5,072 bases of DNA from NCBI GenBank assembly GCA_023425225.1, contig JAFADB010000068.1:1-5072 (forward strand), in the 5' to 3' direction. The position numbers were made by a program, and so were the translations under genes. The first letter of the stretch is position 1. Each line of letters begins with the position of its first letter. Positions 1 through 5,072 of the stretch are shown here, piece by piece. Source of the stretch: Pseudomonadota bacterium (GTDB lineage: Bacteria > Pseudomonadota > Gammaproteobacteria > Xanthomonadales > Xanthomonadaceae). The notes under the pieces were generated by a model. The model had not been told where the DNA came from. It did no database searches and was given only the letters and a program-made list of their open reading frames with translations.

Positions 1-33
1 TGCCTTGCTTCCTCCCACACCACAGGTAACGTC

Positions 34-633
34 ATGACCAATCCCTTCCTCCAGGCCGTCCGCGCGCGGCGCACCCAGTACGTCCTCGGCGACACGCTGC
101 CGCTGCCGCAGGACGAAGTCACCGCGCTGATCCAGGAGGCGGTGCGACTGAGCCCGTCCTCGTTCAACTCGCAGAGCTCGCGCGCAGTGATCCTGTACGG
201 CGCGCAGAGCAAGAAGTTCTGGGAGCTGACCAAGGAGGCGCTGCGCAAGATCGTGCCGGCCGAGGCGTTCGGCCCCACCGACAAGAAGCTCGACGGCTTC
301 GCCGCCGGTGCCGGTACCGTGCTGTTCTACGAAGACCAGGACGTGGTCAAAGGCCTGCAGGAACAGTTCCCGCTGTATGCCGACAACTTCCCGGTCTGGT
401 CCGAGCACGCCAGCGCCATTGCCCAGTTCGCCGTGTGGACGGCGCTGGCCAACGCCGGCATCGGCGCCAGCCTGCAGCACTACAACCCGGTGGTCGACGA
501 GGCCGCGGCCAGGGAATGGGACATTCCGGCCAGCTGGAAGCTGCGTGCGCAGATGCCGTTCGGCTCCAACGAGGCCCCGTTCGGCGAGAAGACCTTCATC
601 GACGACGCCGAGCGCTTCCGCGTCTTCGGCTGA
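34..633 (+). CDS. Nitroreductase family protein, Frm2/Hbn1-like (199 aa)
   Basis: Predicted cytosolic FMN-dependent oxidoreductase that would reduce nitro compounds, quinones or similar acceptors with NAD(P)H; the real substrate cannot be told from sequence. The N-terminal arginine cluster (R10, R12, R13) followed by T14 fits the FMN-phosphate-binding element of the family. SPSSFNSQ (residues 40-47) is the conserved flavin-contacting segment. The helix around 124-147 ending GIGASLQHYNP (142-152), and QMPFGSNEAPFGEK (173-186), match the Frm2/Hbn1-type short nitroreductases, which are about 190-200 aa, so the protein looks full length. The ATG is preceded by AGGT at 24-27, six bases upstream, a reasonable ribosome-binding site that supports this start. 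Its promoter lies left of the window. It converges on the HAD gene and so is a separate transcription unit. Family assignment is firm; the subfamily is from remembered motifs. Confidence 0.9.
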   Translation: MTNPFLQAVRARRTQYVLGDTLPLPQDEVTALIQEAVRLSPSSFNSQSSRAVILYGAQSKKFWELTKEALRKIVPAEAFGPTDKKLDGFAAGAGTVLFYEDQDVVKGLQEQFPLYADNFPVWSEHASAIAQFAVWTALANAGIGASLQHYNPVVDEAAAREWDIPASWKLRAQMPFGSNEAPFGEKTFIDDAERFRVFG

Positions 634-643
634 GCGGAATAAG

Positions 644-667
644 CCGGGCCCCGGCGACGGGGCCCGG
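644..667. terminator. G+C hairpin in the convergent spacer, possible bidirectional terminator
   Basis: A perfect 9-bp inverted repeat: CCGGGCCCC (644-652) pairs with GGGGCCCGG (659-667) around a 6-base loop. It starts 11 bases after the nitroreductase stop and lies between two converging genes, the usual place for a shared terminator. The tail is weak. Read on the minus strand the stem is followed by CTTATT, a modest U-rich stretch; on the plus strand it is followed by ATCCACC with no U run. It may therefore terminate poorly by itself, act with Rho, or protect the 3' ends of the mRNAs. Confidence 0.5.
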
Positions 668-709
668 ATCCACCTTCGAAGCGCCGCGCCCGGTCCCGCA
701 AGCGCAGCG

Positions 710-762
710 CCGAGCTTGCTCGGTGGCGTTCGCCAGGAAAGCTCCGGCGCAGCCAGCTGCGC
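710..762. other. Two short hairpins in the convergent spacer
   Basis: The spacer between the nitroreductase and HAD stops holds two further inverted repeats: CCGAGC (710-715) with GCTCGG (718-723), and GCGCAG (747-752) with CTGCGC (757-762) around a CCAG loop. Neither has a U tract. They may be part of the 3' untranslated structure of the HAD transcript, or chance pairing in G+C-rich DNA. No gene was recognised in 634-792. Confidence 0.25.
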
Positions 763-792
763 TCCACGCTCTATCCCGGGGCAGCGCTGCGA

Positions 793-1440
793 TCAGGCGT
801 CGTAGGCCTGCGGCAACTGCGCCGGCGCATCGACCAGCCGGGTCGCTCCGGCCGCACTCAACTCCTTGCGGCTGCCGAACCCCCACAGCACGCCAACGCA
901 GCGCATGCGATGCGCCACCGCGCCTTCCATGTCCATGTGGCGGTCACCGGTCATCCAGCACCGTGCCGGCACCACGGCCAGGCGGCGCAACGCTTCGGCG
1001 ATCAGATCGACCTTGAAGCGGCGATGGCCGTCGTCGCTGGCACCGACGACCTCCTCGAAGCAGGCGCCGAACGGCAGGTGCCCGATGATGCGGCGGGCGA
1101 AGCCCTCGTTCTTGGACGTCACCACCGCCAGCCGGTGGCCGGCCGAGCGCAGCGCGCCGATGGCCTCGGGAATGCCGTCGAACACCCGCAGCTCGCGCCA
1201 GCCGTCGGCGCCGTAGCGTTCGCGGTACAGCGCCAGCGCACGCTCGACCAGCGCCGGATCGTGCGGGAACAGCTGGCCGAAGCTGTCGCGCAACGGCGGA
1301 CCGATCCACGGCAGCAGTTCCTCGCGCGACGGCACCGGCCGGCCCAGCCCGGCCAGCGCGTACTGGATGGATGCCACGATGCCCTGCTCGGAATCGACCA
1401 GGGTGCCGTCCAGGTCGAAGAACAGCGTATCGACGCTCAC
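793..1440 (-). CDS. HAD-superfamily phosphatase, phosphoglycolate phosphatase-like (215 aa)
   Basis: Predicted cytosolic Mg-dependent phosphatase of HAD subfamily IA. All four HAD motifs are visible. Motif I is FFDLDGTLVDSE (7-18) with nucleophile D9 and acid D11. Motif II is VVTSKNE (106-112) with T108/S109. Motif III lysine is probably K143. Motif IV is TGDRHMDMEGA (164-174) with D166 and D170. The helical cap lies between motif I and about residue 85, and PWIGPPL (44-50) resembles the cap motif of Gph/PpaX-type phosphoglycolate phosphatases. Length is typical. The start is GTG at 1438-1440: it gives the only N-terminus that begins just before motif I, and it overlaps the pgk stop as GTGA. 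A weak GGAAG (1451-1455) lies 10 bases upstream, so translation probably depends on ribosomes finishing pgk. The open frame continues far upstream, but only as an out-of-frame shadow of pgk. The substrate is not proven; 2-phosphoglycolate or another small phosphoester is an inference from family and neighbour. Confidence 0.88.
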   Translation of the reverse strand: MSVDTLFFDLDGTLVDSEQGIVASIQYALAGLGRPVPSREELLPWIGPPLRDSFGQLFPHDPALVERALALYRERYGADGWRELRVFDGIPEAIGALRSAGHRLAVVTSKNEGFARRIIGHLPFGACFEEVVGASDDGHRRFKVDLIAEALRRLAVVPARCWMTGDRHMDMEGAVAHRMRCVGVLWGFGSRKELSAAGATRLVDAPAQLPQAYDA

Positions 1441-2627
1441 TTGCCGCGCGCTTCCAGTGCCGCCACCGCCGGCAGGGTCTTGCCTTCGAGGAACTCCAGG
1501 AACGCGCCGCCGCCGGTGGAGATGTAGCTGATCCTGTCGGCGATGCCGTACTTGTCCACCGCCGCCAAGGTGTCGCCACCGCCGGCGATGGAGAATGCCG
1601 GCGAGTCGGCGATGGCACGCGCCACCGCCTCGGTGCCGTGGCTGAAGGCCTGGAACTCGAACACGCCGACCGGGCCGTTCCAGACCACCGTGCCGGCCTT
1701 GGCGATCAGCGCGGCATAGCGCGCGGCGGTGTCCGGGCCGATGTCCAGGATCAGGTCGTCGGCGGCCACGTCGGCCACCGGCTTCACCGTGGCCTGCGCA
1801 TCGGGCATGAACTGCTTGGCCACCACCACGTCGGTGGGCAGCGGGATCTCGGCCCCGCGTGCCTTGGCCTCGGCGACGATCTTCTTCGCCGTATCGATCA
1901 GGTCCGGCTCGCACAGCGACTTGCCCACCGGCAGCCCGGCCGCGGCGATGAAGGTATTGGCGATGCCGCCACCGACGATCAGCTGGTCGACCTTGCTGAC
2001 CAGGTTGGTGAGCAGCTCCAGCTTGGTGGAGACCTTGCTGCCGGCGACGATCGCCAGCAGCGGCTTGGCCGGGGCGTGCAGCGCCTTGCCCAGCGCGTCG
2101 AGCTCGGCCATCAGCAGCGGGCCGCCGGCAGCGACCGGGGCGAAGCGGATCACGCCGTGGGTGGAGGCCTGGGCGCGGTGCGCAGTGCCGAAGGCGTCCA
2201 TCACGAACACGTCGCACAGCGCGGCGTACTTCTTCGCCAGCGCCTCGTCGTCCTTGCCCTCGCCGACGTTGAAGCGCACGTTCTCCAGCAGCACGATCTC
2301 GCCCGGCCTGACCTCCACACCGTCCACCCAGTCCTTGACCAGCGGCACCGGCACACCCAGCAGCGCGGTCAGGCGCTCAGCCACCGGCTCCAGCGAATCC
2401 TCCTGGCTCCAGGTGCCTTCCTTCGGCCGCCCCAGGTGCGACATCACCATCACCGCCGCGCCCTGCTTGAGCGCCAGCTTCAGCGTGGGCACCGAGGCGA
2501 TGATGCGCTGCTCGGAGGTGATCTGGCCCATGCCGTCGCCGGCATGTTCGATCGGCACGTTGAGATCCTGGCGGATCAGCACGCGCTTGCCGGAAAGGTC
2601 GAGATCGGTCATGCGGATGATGGACAT
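1437..2627 (-). CDS. pgk: Phosphoglycerate kinase (396 aa)
   Basis: Cytosolic glycolytic enzyme that transfers phosphate between 1,3-bisphosphoglycerate and ADP, giving 3-phosphoglycerate and ATP; reversible in gluconeogenesis. The full two-domain protein is present. The N-domain substrate site shows RQDLNVP (19-25), R41, SHLGRP (63-68), ENVRFN (115-120) and DAFGTAHR (144-151). The C-domain nucleotide site shows AGSKVSTK (195-202), GGGIANTF (219-226), WNGPVGVFE (316-324), AGGGDT (348-353) and STGGGAFLE (370-378). Length matches bacterial PGKs of 387-400 aa. The ATG at 2625-2627 fits the family N-terminus; a second in-frame ATG at codon 6 has no better ribosome site. The upstream Shine-Dalgarno is poor, only a GGGG run. 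The gene is followed with a 4-base overlap by the HAD phosphatase and preceded by its own candidate promoter. No gap, pyk or fba gene adjoins it inside this window. Confidence 0.98.
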   Translation of the reverse strand: MSIIRMTDLDLSGKRVLIRQDLNVPIEHAGDGMGQITSEQRIIASVPTLKLALKQGAAVMVMSHLGRPKEGTWSQEDSLEPVAERLTALLGVPVPLVKDWVDGVEVRPGEIVLLENVRFNVGEGKDDEALAKKYAALCDVFVMDAFGTAHRAQASTHGVIRFAPVAAGGPLLMAELDALGKALHAPAKPLLAIVAGSKVSTKLELLTNLVSKVDQLIVGGGIANTFIAAAGLPVGKSLCEPDLIDTAKKIVAEAKARGAEIPLPTDVVVAKQFMPDAQATVKPVADVAADDLILDIGPDTAARYAALIAKAGTVVWNGPVGVFEFQAFSHGTEAVARAIADSPAFSIAGGGDTLAAVDKYGIADRISYISTGGGAFLEFLEGKTLPAVAALEARGK

Positions 2628-2660
2628 GCGGTACGTACCCCGGGGGAAAGACAGGCGTTC

Positions 2661-2689
2661 ATTGTCCGGGGTTCCGCCCGGGCCGGCAA
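2661..2689 (-). promoter_or_regulatory. Candidate sigma-70-type promoter for pgk-HAD
   Basis: Read on the minus strand, TTGCCG (2684-2689) and GACAAT (2661-2666) are separated by exactly 17 bases. Each matches the -35/-10 consensus at four of six positions. Transcription would start near 2654, leaving a leader of about 27 bases before the pgk ATG. The placement is good, but two 4/6 matches can occur by chance, so this is a candidate only. Confidence 0.45.
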
Positions 2690-2952
2690 ACCCCGCGGCG
2701 TCGCGGCCGGACCTCGGCGATCTGTGCAGCGCACCTGCGCGAACGCTGCCCGAGCGACAACGCCGGGCGCCGCGCGTTGCGGCGCGAGCCGCGTTCGCGG
2801 AAATACCTGGGCAGGCAGCGGCAGGGGCGCCACATCGACGCCTGCGGCGATCGAGTCGTCCTCATGGCCGGCACCGGCGCAGGGCCGGCCGGATCGTTCC
2901 CGTGGAGTCCGGTCGCCATGGCGCTCCCATCCACGACAGGAGTTCCGGCAAG

Positions 2953-2982
2953 AAAAAAGCCCGGCATTGCCGGGCTTTTTTT
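2953..2982 (-). terminator. Intrinsic terminator of ppiD (bidirectional form)
   Basis: A 7-bp perfect stem, GCCCGGC (2959-2965) with GCCGGGC (2969-2975), has a 3-base loop and is flanked by six A (2953-2958) and seven T (2976-2982). On the minus strand this is a classic stem followed by a U tract, lying 25 bases beyond the ppiD stop codon. The symmetry means it could also work on the plus strand, although no plus-strand gene runs into it. It separates ppiD from the pgk unit. Confidence 0.93.
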
Positions 2983-3007
2983 CGTTTCATCCAGATTCCC
3001 CGCCGCC

Positions 3008-4978
3008 TTACAGCTGCGACTCCTGGATCGTGATCTTGAAGTGCTTGCGCATCGCCTGGATGTAGGCTTGCGCAGCCGCGGCGCCGTCGAGCTGGCTCAG
3101 CTGCTGGGCCAGCGCGGTGCGCTGCTCGGCCGGAATCGTCGCCACGTCGCCCGGCGTGACCTTGGTCACCACGAACACCGCATAACGACCGCCATCCAGT
3201 TCCACCTTGCCCACCGACGGCTTGCCTTCGGCAGGCTCCGGTGCGCTGAACACGGCCCGGTTCGCCGCCGCGCTGGGCACCGGCACGGTACGCGGCAGGC
3301 CCGGCATCGGCGAGACCTGCAGCTTCTCCGGCTCGGCCAGCGCCTGCAGCGACTCGCCCTTCTGCAGGCGGGCCACCAGCGCATCGGCGGCCTTGCCGGC
3401 GGCCTGCGCGGTGCGGTCGGCGTGGATCGCGGCAATCACCTGCTCGCGCACCGTGGCCAGCGGCCGCACCTGCTCCGGCGTGTGCTCGGACACCCGAATG
3501 ACGACGCTGTGGTTGGGGCCGATCTCGATCGGATCGCTGACCGTGCCGTCCTGCGTGAGCGTGTCGGAGAATGCCGCGCGCAGCACCGCCGGATTGGCGG
3601 CGATGCCGCTGGCATCGGCGCGCGAGAACGGGCCGAGGGTCTGCACCTTCAGGCCGACCTGCTCGGCGGCCGGCGCCAGCGCGGTCGGATTCTTGTAGAC
3701 CAGGTCCACCAGCTTGCTGCTCAGGTCGCTGAAGGCGCGATCGTTGTCGGCCTTGAGCTGCTCGGCGGCGAGCTGGTCGCGCACCTGCTCGAACGACTTG
3801 CCCTCGCCGCCCTTGACCTGGCGCAGCTGCAGCACGTGCCAGCCGAACTCGGTCTTCACCGGGTCGCTGACCTCGCCGGGCTTCATCGCGAACAGCGCGT
3901 CCTCGAACGGCTTGACCATGGTGCCGCGCTCGACCCAGTCCAGGTCGCCGCCGGCGTCCTTGGAACCAGGATCCTGCGAGTTCTCGCGCGCCAGCGCGGC
4001 AAAATCGGCACCGGGCTTGCGTGCGTCCGCGGCGATCCGGGCCGCCTTCTCCTCGGCGGCCTTCTGCGAGGCCTCGTCGCTGCCGGCGGTGATCAGGATG
4101 TGCGAGGCCAGGCGCTGCTCGGGTTCGACGAAGCGGGCCTTCTCGTCCTCGTAGCGCTTGCGCAGGGTGGCCTCGTCGGCCGGAGCGGCGGGCGGCAGGC
4201 TGGCGCCATCGAGCTCGACGTATTCCAGGGACACCGTCTCCGGCTGCATGAAATCGCGGCGATGGCCGTCGTACCACTGCTGCACCTGCGCATCGCTCAC
4301 CGGCGCGGTATCGGCCGCCGGCTCGGGCAGCATGGCGAACTCCACGTCGCGGGTCTCGCCCAGCAGCTTGAGCAGGCGCTCGGATTCGCCCTTGGTGGCG
4401 AACCCCGACTCGGCAAGCGCGCTCGGAATCGCCGCCTGCTGCAGGCTTTCGCGCACCAGGCTCTCGAACTGCTGCGGCGTGCGCGGCGGCGTACCCTGCG
4501 CCAGCACCATCTGGTAGGTGGCCGGATCGAACGTGCCGTCGCGCTGGAAGGCGGGAATGGCGGCGATGTAGTCGTGCACCGTCGCATCGCCGATCACCAC
4601 GCCGGATTGCTCGGCGGCCAGGCGCATCACCTGCTCGTCGATCAGCTGGTCCAGCGCCAGCAGCTTGTTCTCCTTGCTCTCGAACTCGCGCGCGTCGAAG
4701 GCCTCGCCCTGCTGCTCGCGCGCCTGCATGCGCACCTGCTCGAAGCGGCTGCGGAAATCCTCGGAAGTGATCTCGTGGTGCTTCCACAGCATCGAGATCG
4801 GCCACCACGACGGTGCCGATTGCCACCACGACGGCGGTGCCTGCACCTTGGCCACGTTGTTGGCGCCGATGCCGCCGAGGTAGCTGTTGTCGATGACGAA
4901 CAGGAACGGAATCATCAGCAGGCCGAGGATGGCCGTGGCGATCCAGCCCGAGGTCTTGTCGCGGAGTTTCTGCAGCAT
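3008..4978 (-). CDS. ppiD: PpiD-like membrane-anchored peptidyl-prolyl isomerase/chaperone (656 aa)
   Basis: Inner-membrane-anchored periplasmic folding factor; E. coli PpiD acts near the SecYEG exit on newly exported proteins. A short basic N-terminus (K4, R6, K8) precedes one transmembrane segment at about 11-29, placing the rest in the periplasm. The SurA-N-like chaperone region spans roughly 65-280 and includes DQLIDEQVM (110-118) and IPAFQRDGTFD (141-151). A parvulin (PpiC) domain at about 288-386 shows SHILI (292-296), GGDLDW (343-348) and FGWHVLQL (378-385), keeping the two family histidines H293 and H381. The C-terminal third contains a second, degenerate parvulin-like part (about 480-500). 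E. coli PpiD is 623 aa, so this is slightly longer. The ATG at 4976-4978 gives the family N-terminus; a GTG 20 codons upstream would add a basic stretch and overlap the likely promoter. The Shine-Dalgarno is weak. The gene ends at the strong terminator downstream and appears monocistronic in this window. Confidence 0.95.
   Translation of the reverse strand: MLQKLRDKTSGWIATAILGLLMIPFLFVIDNSYLGGIGANNVAKVQAPPSWWQSAPSWWPISMLWKHHEITSEDFRSRFEQVRMQAREQQGEAFDAREFESKENKLLALDQLIDEQVMRLAAEQSGVVIGDATVHDYIAAIPAFQRDGTFDPATYQMVLAQGTPPRTPQQFESLVRESLQQAAIPSALAESGFATKGESERLLKLLGETRDVEFAMLPEPAADTAPVSDAQVQQWYDGHRRDFMQPETVSLEYVELDGASLPPAAPADEATLRKRYEDEKARFVEPEQRLASHILITAGSDEASQKAAEEKAARIAADARKPGADFAALARENSQDPGSKDAGGDLDWVERGTMVKPFEDALFAMKPGEVSDPVKTEFGWHVLQLRQVKGGEGKSFEQVRDQLAAEQLKADNDRAFSDLSSKLVDLVYKNPTALAPAAEQVGLKVQTLGPFSRADASGIAANPAVLRAAFSDTLTQDGTVSDPIEIGPNHSVVIRVSEHTPEQVRPLATVREQVIAAIHADRTAQAAGKAADALVARLQKGESLQALAEPEKLQVSPMPGLPRTVPVPSAAANRAVFSAPEPAEGKPSVGKVELDGGRYAVFVVTKVTPGDVATIPAEQRTALAQQLSQLDGAAAAQAYIQAMRKHFKITIQESQL
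4801..4842 (-). repeat. 21-base tandem repeat inside ppiD coding a Trp-rich heptad pair
   Basis: Two adjacent 21-base units (4801-4821 and 4822-4842) share an identical first 13 bases, GCCACCACGACGG on the plus strand. They encode two copies of P-S-W-W (residues 49-52 and 56-59) with a period of seven residues, giving PSWWQSAPSWWP (49-60). The repeat sits about 20 residues beyond the transmembrane segment, on the periplasmic side. The unit length keeps the reading frame, consistent with an old in-frame duplication. Confidence 0.7.
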
Positions 4979-5009
4979 TGGAAAATCTGGCCTGTTGGGC
5001 GAGCCGCGC

Positions 5010-5015
5010 AGTTTA
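5010..5015 (-). promoter_or_regulatory. Candidate -10 element of ppiD
   Basis: TAAACT read on the minus strand matches the TATAAT consensus at four of six positions and stands out as the only A/T-rich patch in this G+C-rich upstream region. It would start transcription about 25 bases before the ppiD ATG. No convincing -35 element is found 16-18 bases further upstream, so an activator or an alternative sigma factor is possible, or the call may be wrong. Confidence 0.3.
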
Positions 5016-5072
5016 ACCCGCTTCCCACCCCGGCACACCCGGCCGCCTCCGGCCAGCGTCGTCGTTCGCGGC

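Larger units (their letters stand above)
2628..3007. other. Spacer between ppiD and pgk: terminator, hairpin-rich stretch, pgk promoter
   Basis: This 380-base gap holds the ppiD terminator (2953-2982) and the pgk promoter candidate (2661-2689). The stretch between them is very G+C-rich and contains two inverted repeats: GCGCCGC (2767-2773) with GCGGCGC (2779-2785), and GGCCGGC (2866-2872) with GCCGGCC (2884-2890). I recognise no tRNA, riboswitch or conserved small RNA. A minus-strand open frame (2659-2919) exists, but its Arg/Pro/Cys-rich product looks spurious. The middle of this gap has no assigned function. Confidence 0.6.

Noticed and set aside
195..202. Residue numbers of PGK: AGSKVSTK instead of GGAKVSTK, considered as an altered nucleotide-site motif
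   Set aside because: As I recall, E. coli PGK carries the same AGSKVSTK sequence, so this is normal variation. The span given is in protein residues, not bases.
308..1016. Plus-strand frames 308-805 and 435-1016 and minus-strand frames 480-767 and 596-886
   Set aside because: All overlap the nitroreductase or HAD gene in other frames and give low-complexity Arg/Pro/Ala-rich products with no recognisable domain.
1441..2217. N-terminal extension of the HAD gene by 259 codons, or a PGK-HAD fusion
   Set aside because: The extension reads pgk out of frame and is Arg/Gly-rich. The pgk frame has its own stop at 1437-1439 and the HAD fold begins at the GTG at 1438-1440.
1371..3065. A 564-codon plus-strand open frame opposite pgk, and a 434-codon one at 1729-3033
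   Set aside because: They lie antisense to a clear pgk, run through the ppiD terminator, and give low-complexity His/Arg/Gly- or Ser/Ala-rich products. This is the usual shadow effect of high G+C coding DNA.
2862..4829. A 655-codon minus-strand open frame overlapping ppiD
   Set aside because: It is a different frame of the ppiD sequence, gives an Arg/Gly/Ala-rich product, and crosses the terminator. The ppiD frame has all expected domains.
4979..5038. Earlier GTG start of ppiD that adds 20 residues
   Set aside because: The family N-terminus begins at MLQKLRDK, directly before the membrane anchor. The added basic stretch would cover the candidate -10 element and has no better ribosome site.
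5041..5054. Short inverted repeat GGCCG/CGGCC near the right edge
   Set aside because: A 5-bp stem in G+C-rich DNA without a U tract is not enough to call a terminator, and the neighbouring gene is outside the window.

Overview
This is a G+C-rich window (about two thirds G+C by eye) that reads as a core chromosomal segment of a Gram-negative gammaproteobacterium. The family Xanthomonadaceae (Xanthomonas/Lysobacter/Luteimonas-type) is my best guess. The reasons are the strong G/C preference at third codon positions, a PpiD whose N-terminus begins MLQKLRDKTSGWIAT, and a phosphoglycerate kinase beginning MSIIRMTDLDLSGKR. The family placement is inferred from remembered sequence style, not from a search. 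I see no transposase, phage gene, CRISPR array, tRNA or rRNA.

Layout from left to right. Positions 34-633 (+) encode a small Frm2/Hbn1-like nitroreductase-family flavoprotein. A short convergent spacer (634-792) holds a perfect 9-bp G+C hairpin that could end transcription from both sides. Positions 793-1440 (-) encode a HAD-superfamily phosphatase resembling phosphoglycolate phosphatase. Positions 1437-2627 (-) encode phosphoglycerate kinase (pgk). The two minus-strand genes overlap by 4 bases (GTGA) and form a translationally coupled pair. A 380-bp spacer (2628-3007) carries a plausible sigma-70-type promoter for pgk and a textbook intrinsic terminator (2953-2982) that closes the next gene. 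Positions 3008-4978 (-) encode a membrane-anchored periplasmic PpiD-like peptidyl-prolyl isomerase/chaperone, with a candidate -10 element just upstream near the right edge.

Functionally there are three separate units: ppiD (envelope protein folding), pgk plus the HAD phosphatase (central glycolysis, possibly with a phosphatase for 2-phosphoglycolate or a similar side product), and the convergent nitroreductase. Nothing here amounts to a convincing undescribed system. The points most worth a second look are the coupling of the HAD phosphatase to pgk, the Trp-rich 7-residue tandem repeat just outside the membrane anchor of PpiD, and the long hairpin-rich leader region upstream of pgk.
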